64,000 nucleotides of DNA, from contig NZ_JALLGW010000001.1 of NCBI RefSeq assembly GCF_023074835.1, positions 2,356,001 to 2,420,000 on the forward strand, given 5' to 3'. Below the pieces are notes generated by a model. The model was not told the DNA's origin, ran no database searches, and saw nothing but the letters and a program-made list of their open reading frames with translations. Positions 7,809 to 16,195 of this stretch are shown here, piece by piece (positions within the stretch are counted from its first letter, which is position 1; each line of letters starts with the position of its first letter). The translations under genes were made by a program, and so were the position numbers. Source of the DNA: Halomarina salina. GTDB lineage: Archaea > Halobacteriota > Halobacteria > Halobacteriales > Haloarculaceae.

Positions 7809-10616
7809 CTACCGCGCCCACTCCAGCAGTCGCCCGTAGAACGGCTCGCTCGACAGCGCCCGCTCGTCGCCGACGAGACAGAGGCCACGCTTCGCACGCG
7901 TCAGCGCGACGTTCATCCGGCGGTGGTCCTCGAAGATGGGGCCGTCCAGATCGCCCGTCGCCACCGTCGAGAGGACGATGACCTCCTTGTCCGACCCCTG
8001 GAACCGGTCGACCGTGTCGACGGCGACGCCCTCTGGCGCGCGACGCTGAATCTCCGACACCTGTGCGCGGAACGGCGCGATGACGCCCACGTCATCGGGT
8101 GCGAGGCCCGCATCGAGGTACGACTGGACCACCTCGCGGACGCGGTCGGCCTCGACCGGGTTGGTGTTGCCCTCGCGGTGCCCCGACGGGTCGACGAACG
8201 AGACGGGGTTCGCGAGTTCTGGGGGCAGCGCGTCCTCGGAGACGCCCGGCAGGTCGTCGAGTCGCCGTCCCGCGACGTCGGGACCGGCGGGACGCAACTG
8301 CCCGTCGTAGAACTCCTGCGAGGAGAACCACTGGATGCGCTGGCTCATACGGTACTGGCGGTCGAGCAGCACGGAGGCGTCCGGGTACTCCTCGATGAGG
8401 CGCTGGAACAGCGACTGCGATAGCTCGTTCTCCGACCGCACCACGGGCGGGAGTTGCTGGTGGTCGCCGACGAGGACGAACCGGTCGGCGAGGTTGACCG
8501 CCGCGAGCGTCCCCGGTTCGGTCAACTGGCCCGCCTCGTCGACGACGGCGGTGTCGAAGTCGAGCGACTGGACGATGCGAGAGCCACAGGAGGCGGTCGT
8601 CGCGGCGACGACCGACGCGCCGTTCAACTCGGCGACGCGTTCGTCGGGGTCGCCCCGTTTCGAGAGCCGGAACCGCAGCATGTCGTCGCGGACGCCCGAC
8701 TCGGTACCGACGCGGACGATATCGTCGTGACCCTGGTCGACGAGGGCCTCCAGCGCGTTGTCGACCGCACGGTTCGTGAACGCCGACAGCAGGACGCGCT
8801 CGCCCCGGTCGACCAGTTCGCGGACCGTCCGGGCGAGCGTGTACGTCTTTCCGGTGCCGGGCGGCCCCTGGACGATGGTGCAGTCCTCGGCGGTGACGGC
8901 CAGCCTGACGGCCTCGTCCTGCGCCGCGTTGTTGTCGATGAACGTCTCACCGGCCGCCCGCGACTCGTCGAACGCCGGGTCACGACGGCCGAACAGCACG
9001 TCCTTGCGGTCCTGGCTCCCCTTCAGCACGGCGTCGTGGACCGTGGTGAGCATCCGGTCGACGGTGAACTCCGAGGGGTAGACGTCCAGTCGCCGGAGGT
9101 CGACCGGTTCGTCGGTGGTCACCACGATGTCTCCCGGGTCGCTCCGCTCCCCGGTCGACGTTTCCGCGGAGCGTTGCTCCGCGCTACTCCTCCCCAGTTC
9201 GACGACCCGCGCGAGTTCCGCCACGCCGCGGGTCGGGTGGCCGTCGCTGGCGAGGACGACGTCGCCCTCGCGTATCTTCGAGACGGCGTCGGTCCCCTTC
9301 GCGCGGAGTTCCCAGCGTCCGTCCTCGCGCTGGTGCTGGCCGAGCGGTTCGAGGTCTATCAGCGCCCGGTCGTCGTCCGCGCGCTCCTCCGCGGTCTGCT
9401 CCCAGAGCTTCGCGTACTCGCGGTGGACCGAGCGACGCTCCTCCTCGATGGCGGCGAACGTCTCGCGGAGGTACTCGCGTTCTTCCTCCGGGACGGGCGT
9501 CCCTATCTGCCCGGCCTTCGACTCCTCGTCGAGGCGGCCCGCGACGACCATGCAGGTGTCCTGCTCGAAGCAGTACTCGCACTTGGCGCCCGACTCGTAG
9601 CCCGTCGGGACGTCGCCGCGGACGGCGGTGGCCGCAATCTGGTTGCGCTGGCGGACGACGTACTGCAGGAAGCCGCGACCGATGGTGAAGTCCTTCGCGG
9701 GCGAGAGGTCGCCGGTCTCCTCGTGACGGTCGAGGACGCTGTTCTTCGTGTAGAGGAGCGTCCCGGTGTCGGGGTAGGTCGGGCCATCGTCGCTCTCGCT
9801 CTCGCTCGGTTCCGTGGCGGCCGTCGTCTCCCCGCCGTCCGCGGCGACACCGGTCGTCCGTCCCTCGTCGCCGTACTCGCCGAGCAGGAGGGCGTAGCAC
9901 GCCGCCTGCACCTTGTCCTGGAAGCGCGGTTCCTTCTTGAGGTTCTTCCCGGTCTTCAGTTCCACCGGGACGCCCCGCCGGATGGCGTCGGCCCGGCCCT
10001 TGAGGCCGAACCGTTCGCCGATGAGCGTCCGTTCGGAGCGCCAGTCGTCTTCCTGCCCGAGTGCGCCCTGCGAGAGCCAGTTCTCGACGGCGCGGGCGTT
10101 CTCGCGGACGTCGCCGGCCACCTCGTCGGCGGTCCGCCCCAGAAGGCCGAGTTCGAGGCCCGCATCCGCGACGTGGTCCTCGATGGCCTCGTCCAGATCG
10201 CGTCCCCGGAGCAGGTCGCCGAACACCTCGTGGACGAGCGTCCCCTTCACGACGGGGTAGTTCAGCGGCGTCGCGGTGAGGTTGCCCAGGTAGTACATCC
10301 GGGGGCACTGGACCCAGGCGCGCACGTCGGTCACGTTCACGAGGTAGGAGGGTTCGACGACGACGAACGACTCCTTCGACGTACTGTAGCGCGTCTCGCC
10401 GTTCCACTCCTCCTCTTCGGGGTCGGTCACGAGCAGGTCCATGCCGGGGTCGATCCACTCGGCCAGTTCGGTCCACTTCGGCCAGAGCGTCACGGTCACG
10501 GGGTCGCCGCGGCCCCCGTCGGGCCGCAGCGACAGTTCGAGTAGTTCGCGGTCGCCGTAGCGCGTGCTGACGGTCTTGGGCTCTCCGACCTCGCTCACGA
10601 CGCCGCGAACTGTCAC
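7809..10616 (-). CDS. Dna2-like nuclease-helicase (Cas4-type nuclease plus SF1 helicase)
   Basis: This protein of about 935 residues starts at a GTG (reading TVRGVVSEVGEP). A short N-terminal OB-like region is followed by a RecB/Cas4-type nuclease: Cys104 in WVQCPRMYYLG, VKGTLVHEVF, the catalytic VELKTGK, and a CEYCFEQDTC cluster near residues 345-355. The cysteines fit a 4Fe-4S site. The C-terminal half is a UPF1/Dna2-type SF1 helicase: Walker A GPPGTGKTYTLART near residue 585, VVDEAGQLTEPG, VGDHQQLPPV, RQYRMSQ, DTVDRFQGSDKEVI and MNVALTRAKRGL. Such enzymes process DNA flaps and ends in replication and repair. The frame stays open 5' of the GTG but its composition there is non-coding. Confidence 0.9.
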   Translation of the reverse strand: MTVRGVVSEVGEPKTVSTRYGDRELLELSLRPDGGRGDPVTVTLWPKWTELAEWIDPGMDLLVTDPEEEEWNGETRYSTSKESFVVVEPSYLVNVTDVRAWVQCPRMYYLGNLTATPLNYPVVKGTLVHEVFGDLLRGRDLDEAIEDHVADAGLELGLLGRTADEVAGDVRENARAVENWLSQGALGQEDDWRSERTLIGERFGLKGRADAIRRGVPVELKTGKNLKKEPRFQDKVQAACYALLLGEYGDEGRTTGVAADGGETTAATEPSESESDDGPTYPDTGTLLYTKNSVLDRHEETGDLSPAKDFTIGRGFLQYVVRQRNQIAATAVRGDVPTGYESGAKCEYCFEQDTCMVVAGRLDEESKAGQIGTPVPEEEREYLRETFAAIEEERRSVHREYAKLWEQTAEERADDDRALIDLEPLGQHQREDGRWELRAKGTDAVSKIREGDVVLASDGHPTRGVAELARVVELGRSSAEQRSAETSTGERSDPGDIVVTTDEPVDLRRLDVYPSEFTVDRMLTTVHDAVLKGSQDRKDVLFGRRDPAFDESRAAGETFIDNNAAQDEAVRLAVTAEDCTIVQGPPGTGKTYTLARTVRELVDRGERVLLSAFTNRAVDNALEALVDQGHDDIVRVGTESGVRDDMLRFRLSKRGDPDERVAELNGASVVAATTASCGSRIVQSLDFDTAVVDEAGQLTEPGTLAAVNLADRFVLVGDHQQLPPVVRSENELSQSLFQRLIEEYPDASVLLDRQYRMSQRIQWFSSQEFYDGQLRPAGPDVAGRRLDDLPGVSEDALPPELANPVSFVDPSGHREGNTNPVEADRVREVVQSYLDAGLAPDDVGVIAPFRAQVSEIQRRAPEGVAVDTVDRFQGSDKEVIVLSTVATGDLDGPIFEDHRRMNVALTRAKRGLCLVGDERALSSEPFYGRLLEWAR

Positions 10617-10736
10617 ACCGGAACGCGCATCCGGGAGAAAATGAGGGTGTCGGTCGCCGAGGTGGTCAGCGTCGCCGACCCGTTCCGACGGCCCGACCGT
10701 CCCAACAGCTACGGTTCCGGCCCGCGCGCTTCCACC

Positions 10737-11117
10737 ATGGCAGACGTCTCGGCGGGCGATACGAGCAGCTACGAGCGGACGTTCACGCACGAGGACGTCG
10801 AGCAGTTCACCGAAGTCTCGAACGACGCGGGTGAACACCACGTCGAGACCGACGACGAGGGCCGCCTGCTCGTCCACGGGTTGCTGACCGCGACGATTCC
10901 GACCAAACTGGGGGGTGACCTGGACTTCGTGGCGCGGACGATGGACCTCACCTTCCACCGACCCGTCTACACCGGCGAGACGATTCGCTGTGAGATGACC
11001 ATCACGGACGTGACGCCACAGGACGGCCGCACGCGCGTCCAGTCGCGCGCCGAATGTACGAACGAGGAGGGCGAGACGGTGCTCGTCGGCGATTACGACG
11101 GCGTCGTGTTCGACTGA
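10737..11117 (+). CDS. MaoC-like hotdog-fold dehydratase
   Basis: This 126-residue protein belongs to the MaoC/(R)-specific enoyl-CoA hydratase group. The segment YERTFTHEDVEQFTEVSNDA followed by GEHHVETDDEGRLLVHGLL carries the Asp and His of the hydratase signature (D-x-N/A-x2-H, here D-A-G-E-H). The start is the ATG of MADVSAG; the longer upstream frame is Arg/Pro-rich and shadow-like. Hydration or dehydration of an acyl-CoA is the likely activity. It is divergent from the Dna2-like gene and overlaps the next small membrane-protein gene by one base (TGATG). Confidence 0.8.
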   Translation: MADVSAGDTSSYERTFTHEDVEQFTEVSNDAGEHHVETDDEGRLLVHGLLTATIPTKLGGDLDFVARTMDLTFHRPVYTGETIRCEMTITDVTPQDGRTRVQSRAECTNEEGETVLVGDYDGVVFD

Positions 11118-11296
11118 TGGCACTCGGTCGGCGGGCGCTCTACGCGATGCTCCTCGGTGCAGGCATCTTCGTGGCGCTCGGCGGGTACACCCTCGCCAGT
11201 GGCGGCGAGGAGTTGCTGGCTGGAGCGCTGTACATCGTCGCTGGCGGCACGATGGTCTACTCGGGCGTCGCGCTGTATCGAGCACGCGACGAGTGA
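11117..11296 (+). CDS. Small membrane protein, two helices
   Basis: The 59-residue product contains two hydrophobic helices (LYAMLLGAGIFVALGGYTLA and LLAGALYIVAGGTMVYSGVA) and basic or acidic ends. Translation probably couples to the MaoC-like gene because its ATG overlaps that stop codon (TGATG). No family is recognised. Confidence 0.6.
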   Translation: MALGRRALYAMLLGAGIFVALGGYTLASGGEELLAGALYIVAGGTMVYSGVALYRARDE

Positions 11297-11336
11297 GTGC
11301 GTGGCGATCCGGCACGTCGCCCGACTGGCTGCTCTA

Positions 11337-12101
11337 CTACTCGAACTCCGGGTCGCGCTTCTCGACGAACGCCTCCATGCCCTCGCGCTGGTCGTGCGTG
11401 CCGAACATCCCCGACCAGAGGCGGCGCTCGAAGGCCAGCCCCGCGGACTGAGGCATCTCGTGGACCTGGTTGAGCGCCTCCTTCGCCGACCGGAGGGCGA
11501 ACGCCGGTTTCTCGGCGAGTTCCTGTGACATCTCGGCGACGTAGTCGTCGAGTTCGCCCTGGGCGACCACCTCGCCGACGAGGCCGAGGCGCTGGGCGTC
11601 CTCGGCGTCGACGCGTTCGCCGAAGAACACCATCCGGCGGGCGACGGCGTCGCCGACGATACGCGAGAGGCGCTGCGTGCCGCCCCAGCCGGGGACGATA
11701 CCGAGGTCGATCTCGGTCTGGCCGAGGACGGCGTTGTTCGACGCGACGCGGAGGTCGGCGGCGAGTGCGACCTCGCAACCACCGCCGAACGCGTAGCCGT
11801 TGACCGCCGCGACGACCGCGCCGGGGTACTCCTCGATGGCGTTGGTGACCCGGTGCCCGAGTTCGGCGTACGCCTGCGCCTCGGGCGTCGAGAGGTCCTG
11901 CATGTAGGCGATGTCCGCGCCCGCGATGAACGCGTCGTCGCCAGCGCCGGTGATGACGAGCACCCGAGCGTCGGCGGACTCGACGGCGTCCAGCAGTTCT
12001 TCGAGGACGTCCGTGTTGAGGGCGTTCAGCGCGTCGGGGCGGTCGACGGTGAGGGTCAGTACGTCGCCGTCACGGTCGCGTCGAATCGTGTCTCCGGCCA
12101 T
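11337..12101 (-). CDS. Enoyl-CoA hydratase/isomerase (crotonase family)
   Basis: This 254-residue protein has the full crotonase fingerprint. The first oxyanion-hole strand is in AFIAGADIAYMQDL, the second in NGYAFGGGCEVALAADLRVA, and the catalytic region is LGQTEIDLGIVPGWGGTQRL. The two glutamates used by enoyl-CoA hydratase are plausibly present (in GGGCEVALA and QTEIDLG), which supports true hydratase activity in beta-oxidation. The start is the ATG of MAGDTIRRDRDGD; the frame extending far upstream is a shadow of the divergent genes. It faces a conserved hypothetical gene across 90 bp. Confidence 0.9.
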   Translation of the reverse strand: MAGDTIRRDRDGDVLTLTVDRPDALNALNTDVLEELLDAVESADARVLVITGAGDDAFIAGADIAYMQDLSTPEAQAYAELGHRVTNAIEEYPGAVVAAVNGYAFGGGCEVALAADLRVASNNAVLGQTEIDLGIVPGWGGTQRLSRIVGDAVARRMVFFGERVDAEDAQRLGLVGEVVAQGELDDYVAEMSQELAEKPAFALRSAKEALNQVHEMPQSAGLAFERRLWSGMFGTHDQREGMEAFVEKRDPEFE

Positions 12102-12191
12102 GGCGGGCCAACGGCGAGCGGCCCCGTAAGCGTTCGCGCCGACTGGTCCGTGGGCCGATACGTTGAAGCGGCCGTGCGCCGACGTCGAGGT

Positions 12192-12740
12192 ATGCGCGTT
12201 CGTGACTGGCAGGACATCCTCTCCGACGTCGCCGAGTCGGGAGCCGACGCCGACGGCTGGCGCGCCGTCGCAGGTGACCGGCGCGACGGCATCGGCGAGG
12301 ACCTCTACCTCGGCCACCCCGACGCCGGCGTCTACCAGCTGAAGACGTACGCGAAGAACCCGTTCGAGGTGCAGGGCGTCGGCACCGAACTCGCCCGCCG
12401 CATCGACGACGACCTCGACCCGCTGTTCCCCCAGCAGGCCGACGGCCGGTTCGGCTTCCAGCAGGGCATCGAGGACGAGGACGAGGCCGAAGCGGCCGCC
12501 AAGCGCCTCGGCTCCGTCGTCGAGACCCACGCCGACGCGCCGACCACGCCCGGCGACTTCTTCGAGGACGTGATGGGAGCGCTCGACAGTCCCGCGTACG
12601 GTCCGATGGAGTACGACGCCTACGACCGACTGGAGGGGCTGGACGACCTCGCCGACGAGTTCGAGGAGGCCGAGCGCATGCTGAACGCCGACCTCGACGA
12701 CCTGGTCGACGAGAGCAGCGTCGACCGCGGGTTCCAGTAG
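12192..12740 (+). CDS. Conserved haloarchaeal hypothetical protein
   Basis: This very acidic 182-residue soluble protein starts MRVRDWQDILSDVAESGADA. A compact, conserved-looking N-terminal half (GDRRDGIGEDLYLGHPDAGV and YQLKTYAKNPFEVQGVGTE) is followed by an acidic helical tail containing DLADEFEEAERMLNADLDDL. I do not recognise a catalytic motif or named family. It is followed 30 nt later by an NTF2-like gene on the same strand and may share its transcript. Confidence 0.6.
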   Translation: MRVRDWQDILSDVAESGADADGWRAVAGDRRDGIGEDLYLGHPDAGVYQLKTYAKNPFEVQGVGTELARRIDDDLDPLFPQQADGRFGFQQGIEDEDEAEAAAKRLGSVVETHADAPTTPGDFFEDVMGALDSPAYGPMEYDAYDRLEGLDDLADEFEEAERMLNADLDDLVDESSVDRGFQ

Positions 12741-12770
12741 CGGTAAGTCCCGGCCAGCCCTCTCGCCGGT

Positions 12771-13187
12771 ATGACCGTCGCTGCCACCATCGAGGCGTAC
12801 TACGACGCCCTCCGCGCTGGCGACCCGCTCGCGCCGTTCTTCCTCGACTCGCCCGACGCCGCGAAGTTCGGCCTCTCGGAGCGACTCGACGGCCACGACG
12901 CCATCGCCGACGGCCTCCGCGACCAGACCGAGACGACCCGCGAGTGGGTCGTCGAGAGTTCGGACCTCGTCACCGGCCAGCAGGACGACACCGCGTGGTT
13001 CGCCGACAGCGTGTTCATGGGCTGGACCGACGTCGAGCGGGGCATCCGCTTCGAGTTCGACACGCGCTGGAGCGGGACGCTCGTCCGGGTCGACGACGAG
13101 TCCAGTGAGCCCGACGAATCCGACGGGAGTGCCCCCCACGACTGGCGGTTCGCCGCCATGCACGTCTCGACGACAGAGGCGCTCTGA
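12771..13187 (+). CDS. SnoaL/NTF2-like fold protein
   Basis: The 138-residue sequence opens with IEAYYDALRAGDPLAPFFLD, a helix typical of the NTF2/SnoaL-like cone fold. It continues with alternating strands (DDTAWFADSVFMGW and RIGTLV-like sheet segments) and ends WRFAAMHVS, the usual last strand. Such proteins bind small hydrophobic ligands or act as isomerases or cyclases; many have no known role. It overlaps the downstream two-helix membrane-protein gene by one base (TGATG). Confidence 0.65.
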   Translation: MTVAATIEAYYDALRAGDPLAPFFLDSPDAAKFGLSERLDGHDAIADGLRDQTETTREWVVESSDLVTGQQDDTAWFADSVFMGWTDVERGIRFEFDTRWSGTLVRVDDESSEPDESDGSAPHDWRFAAMHVSTTEAL

Positions 13188-13408
13188 TGGTCGGGCCGAT
13201 ATCCTCCGAGGAGCGCTCTCGGCTGATGCTCCAGCTGAAGGCCGTGTTCGTGGTGGTCATCGGGGCCTCTGCGGGCCTGATAACGCTGCTCGGGGAGACG
13301 ACGCTGCTGGAGACGGCGCTGGTGACCGGCGTCGGCCTGGTGTTCGGCGTGCTGATCGTCTGGTTCGTCTTCCCCGGCACGGGGGAGGTGAAGCGGACTC
13401 GGCGCTGA
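13187..13408 (+). CDS. Small membrane protein, two helices
   Basis: The 73-residue product has a short polar N-terminus, two hydrophobic segments (LKAVFVVVIGASAGLITLLG and LVTGVGLVFGVLIVWFVF) and a basic tail ending GEVKRTRR. Its ATG overlaps the stop of the NTF2-like gene, suggesting coupled translation. No family is recognised. Confidence 0.6.
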   Translation: MVGPISSEERSRLMLQLKAVFVVVIGASAGLITLLGETTLLETALVTGVGLVFGVLIVWFVFPGTGEVKRTRR

Positions 13409-13470
13409 GCGAGCGCGCTCGGTGCCGAAACACGTAGACCGCGGTCACCTGCTTGCGTGCGACGCTCGGT

Positions 13471-13480
13471 ACCACTAATA
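13471..13480 (+). promoter_or_regulatory. TATA-like box of the thiolase-DUF35 operon
   Basis: An A/T-rich element (accactaata) sits about 25 nt before the thiolase ATG in otherwise GC-rich DNA. The spacing fits a leaderless haloarchaeal transcript starting at or near the ATG. Confidence 0.5.
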
Positions 13481-13502
13481 GCGTGGCCACTCGACGCACT
13501 GT

Positions 13503-14669
13503 ATGCCACGAGCGAGCGTCGTGGGGGCCGGAATGACGAAGTTCGGCGTCCACGAGTCGACACTCTCCGAACTGTTCGCCGAGGCCGCGCTGTCGGCCTT
13601 CGACGACGCCGGCGTCGGCCCCGACGACGTCGACGCACTGTACTTCGGGAACGCGATGGGCGGCCAGACCGAGAACGACACGCACCTCGCCCCGAAGGCC
13701 GCCTCCCGAATCGGCCTCGCTGGCGTCCCCTGCCAGCGGTTCGAGGACGCCTGTGCCACCTCCGCGAACGCCTTCAAGAACGCCGTCCACGCCGTCGAGG
13801 CTGGCGTCCACGACACCGTCCTCGTCGGCGGTGCCGAGCGCTGTACCCCCGAAACTGGCCTCGGGACGGCCGAGATGACGCGCATCTTCGCCAGCGCGTC
13901 GGACCGCCACTACGAGCAGCCGACCGGCCTCACCTTCCCCGGCGTGTTCGCGCTGATGACCAAGCGCCACATGCACGAGTACGGCACCACCGAGGAGCAC
14001 CTCGCGCACGTCGCGGTCAAGAACCACGCAAACGGCCAGCACAACCCGGTCGCCCACTTCGGGAAGGAGGTCACCGTCGAGGAGGTGCTCGACACGCCCG
14101 TCGTCGCCGACCCGTTCCGACTGATGGACTGCTGTCCGTTCTCCGACGGGGCGAGCGCCGTCGTCGTCACCAGCACCGACCGCGCCGACTCGTTCGACGA
14201 CCCCGTCGACGTAGGGGGCATCGGCCACGCTACCGACATCGTCCCGCTGGGAGCGAAGCCAGCACCCCATCACACGCAGGCCGCTCGCGACGCCGCCGCC
14301 CAGGCCTACGAGCAGGCCGACGCGAGCGCCGACGAGATGGACCTCGCGGAGGTCCACGACTGCTTCACCGGTGCCGAGGTCATGGCCAGCGAGGCCATCG
14401 GCTTCTTCGAGGACGGCGAGGGGGGCCCCGCCGCCGCCGACGGGCGCTCGGCGCTCGACGGCGACCGACCCATCAACCCCTCGGGCGGCCTGAAGGCGAA
14501 GGGCCACCCCATCGGCGCGACCGGAACCGGCCAGATAGTGGAACTCACCGAGCAGTTGCGCGGCGACGCGAAGGAACGCCAGATCGACGGCGCGGAGAAG
14601 GCGCTCGCACACAACCTCGGTGGCGACGCCGCCACCACCGTCGTCACGGTGATGGAGGTGCGCCGATGA
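13503..14669 (+). CDS. Thiolase family acetyl-CoA C-acyltransferase
   Basis: This 388-residue protein has the archaeal thiolase layout. The nucleophilic cysteine is Cys84 in RFEDACATSANAFKNAV; the loop LAEVHDCFTGAEVMASEAIG and the C-terminal GGLKAKGHPIGATGTGQIVE supply the His and glycine loop of the active site. Family members cleave or condense acyl-CoAs in beta-oxidation or the mevalonate pathway. The architecture is closer to SCP-x/acetoacetyl-CoA thiolases than to bacterial FadA. Its stop overlaps the DUF35 start by four bases (ATGA), the typical archaeal thiolase-DUF35 pair. Confidence 0.9.
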   Translation: MPRASVVGAGMTKFGVHESTLSELFAEAALSAFDDAGVGPDDVDALYFGNAMGGQTENDTHLAPKAASRIGLAGVPCQRFEDACATSANAFKNAVHAVEAGVHDTVLVGGAERCTPETGLGTAEMTRIFASASDRHYEQPTGLTFPGVFALMTKRHMHEYGTTEEHLAHVAVKNHANGQHNPVAHFGKEVTVEEVLDTPVVADPFRLMDCCPFSDGASAVVVTSTDRADSFDDPVDVGGIGHATDIVPLGAKPAPHHTQAARDAAAQAYEQADASADEMDLAEVHDCFTGAEVMASEAIGFFEDGEGGPAAADGRSALDGDRPINPSGGLKAKGHPIGATGTGQIVELTEQLRGDAKERQIDGAEKALAHNLGGDAATTVVTVMEVRR

Positions 14670-15022
14670 GCGCGCTGACCCACGAGGAGTGGACCGACGC
14701 CCTCCGCGAGGGCGACCTGCTCGGGGTGACCTGCACCGACTGCGAGCGGGTCTACGCGACGCCGCTGTTCGTCTGCGACGACTGCGGGAGCCGCGACCTG
14801 GAGACGACGACGCTCCCCCGCGAGGGCGAGGTGTACTCCGAGACGACCATCCAGGTCTCGCCCATCGACTTCGACGCGCCGTACCAGGTCGGGATGGTCG
14901 AGGTGGACGGCGCGAAGGTGATGGCCCGACTGGAGGGCGACGCGGCCATCGGCGACCGCGTCGTGTTCGACGACGTGCAGGAAGTCGACGGCGACCTCGC
15001 ACCCGTCTTCCGGGTCGACTGA
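14666..15022 (+). CDS. DUF35 zinc-ribbon/OB-fold acyl-CoA-associated protein
   Basis: The 118-residue protein has a rubredoxin-like zinc ribbon (Cys23, Cys26, Cys37, Cys40) followed by an OB fold (EVYSETTIQVSPIDFDAPYQ and VGMVEVDGAKVMARLEG). This is the standard DUF35 architecture. In archaea DUF35 proteins bridge thiolases to partner acyl-CoA enzymes such as HMG-CoA synthase; that partner is not in this window. The ATG overlaps the thiolase stop, so stoichiometric expression is expected. Confidence 0.9.
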   Translation: MSALTHEEWTDALREGDLLGVTCTDCERVYATPLFVCDDCGSRDLETTTLPREGEVYSETTIQVSPIDFDAPYQVGMVEVDGAKVMARLEGDAAIGDRVVFDDVQEVDGDLAPVFRVD

Positions 15023-15068
15023 GCGCCGCGTTTCTCGACGTTCTGTCTCCCTCTCGTTCGGACGCTAC

Positions 15069-16019
15069 TCAGAGCGCCGCCAGCAGGTCACCGACGGTCC
15101 GCAGCGCCGGCCCCGTCGTCTTCCGGAGGATGTTGACCGCGATGACCGCCAGCAGTGCGGTCACGACGAGGTCGAAGCGGCGCTCGTCGACCCCGCGGCG
15201 ACGCAGTGCGGTGCCGGCGAGCAGTCCGACGATGGTGACGACCGCGATGGCACAGCCGAGCCACAGTCGATACGGCGTGAGCAGGCCGACCCACGCCATC
15301 TGGACGATGCGGGCGCTGAAGACGAACGTGAACACCATCGAGAGACCGCCCACGTAGCGCTCCCGGTCGCGCTCGAACGTGTGGAGGTACGCCGGGAGCA
15401 GCGGCCCGAGGTTCGTCGCCGCGAGCAGGAACCCCTCCAGCGCACCGACCGTACCGAGGGCGACGGGGTTGTGCGCCTCGTCGACGGTCACGAACCGCGT
15501 GGCGACCTGGAAGAGAACGTACCCGAGCAACAGCAGGGCGATGAGGAAGGGAATCAGCGGGCCCTTCTGGAACTCCGCGAGGAAGAACACGCCGACGACC
15601 GCACCGACGACGGCGAGCGCGATGAGCGCCCACTCGCGGCGGACGTACTCCAGTCCGGTGTTCGTCTCGCCGATCTGGAAGACGTTGATCATCCACGGCG
15701 GGATGGCGAGCACCACGACGGCGGTCACGTCGTTGGTGATGAGCGAGGCGACGATGGGCGTCGCGATGAGCGCGTAGCCGAACCCGGCGACGCCCTTGAC
15801 GAGACCCGCGCCGATGGCGACGGCGACGACCACGGCGACCGTCGTCGGACCGACCGACCCGCCGAGACCGCTGGCGACGTTCTCCGACCCGGGGTAGAGG
15901 ACGACCGCCCCGACGAGGACGGCGAGCGTCGCGACGCTCATGGTCACCTCCCGATAGCGCAACGTCCGGAGGTTGTCGAGGAAGTCGACCACACCGGCGG
16001 ACGGCTGTTCGGTCCCCAT
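15069..16019 (-). CDS. TauE/SafE family anion exporter
   Basis: This 316-residue membrane protein has about eight hydrophobic segments. The repeated Gly-rich motif GLVKGVAGFGYALIATPIVA, near residue 85, is the family hallmark, and a related second half contains LEGFLLAATNLGPLLPAYLH. Proteins of this family transport sulfite, sulfoacetate and other organosulfur or small anions. It is monocistronic. Its promoter region contains tandem palindromes, described separately. Confidence 0.85.
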   Translation of the reverse strand: MGTEQPSAGVVDFLDNLRTLRYREVTMSVATLAVLVGAVVLYPGSENVASGLGGSVGPTTVAVVVAVAIGAGLVKGVAGFGYALIATPIVASLITNDVTAVVVLAIPPWMINVFQIGETNTGLEYVRREWALIALAVVGAVVGVFFLAEFQKGPLIPFLIALLLLGYVLFQVATRFVTVDEAHNPVALGTVGALEGFLLAATNLGPLLPAYLHTFERDRERYVGGLSMVFTFVFSARIVQMAWVGLLTPYRLWLGCAIAVVTIVGLLAGTALRRRGVDERRFDLVVTALLAVIAVNILRKTTGPALRTVGDLLAAL

Positions 16020-16051
16020 TGGGCCACCGTAGTCGACCGGGATGGAAGGTG

Positions 16052-16087
16052 CTCACTGGACCGGTGAAGCTCACCGTGACCGGTGAG
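16052..16087. promoter_or_regulatory. Tandem palindromes upstream of the TauE/SafE gene
   Basis: Two inverted repeats lie 33-68 nt upstream of the exporter start. The first, tcactggaccggtga, is an imperfect palindrome. The second has perfect 7-bp arms, ctcaccg and cggtgag, around a 4-nt spacer. Both share the half-site cggtga. The location suggests a transcription-factor operator; the cognate regulator is unknown. Confidence 0.45.
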
Positions 16088-16195
16088 TCACTGCGGCGGC
16101 GGTCGTCAGCCTCGGTGGTCGGGTGACGGTCTCAGGCGACCGGACGCGGGGCTTCCGAGCTCTGTCGAGCACTCACAGGTAGCGGCAAGGCGCGC

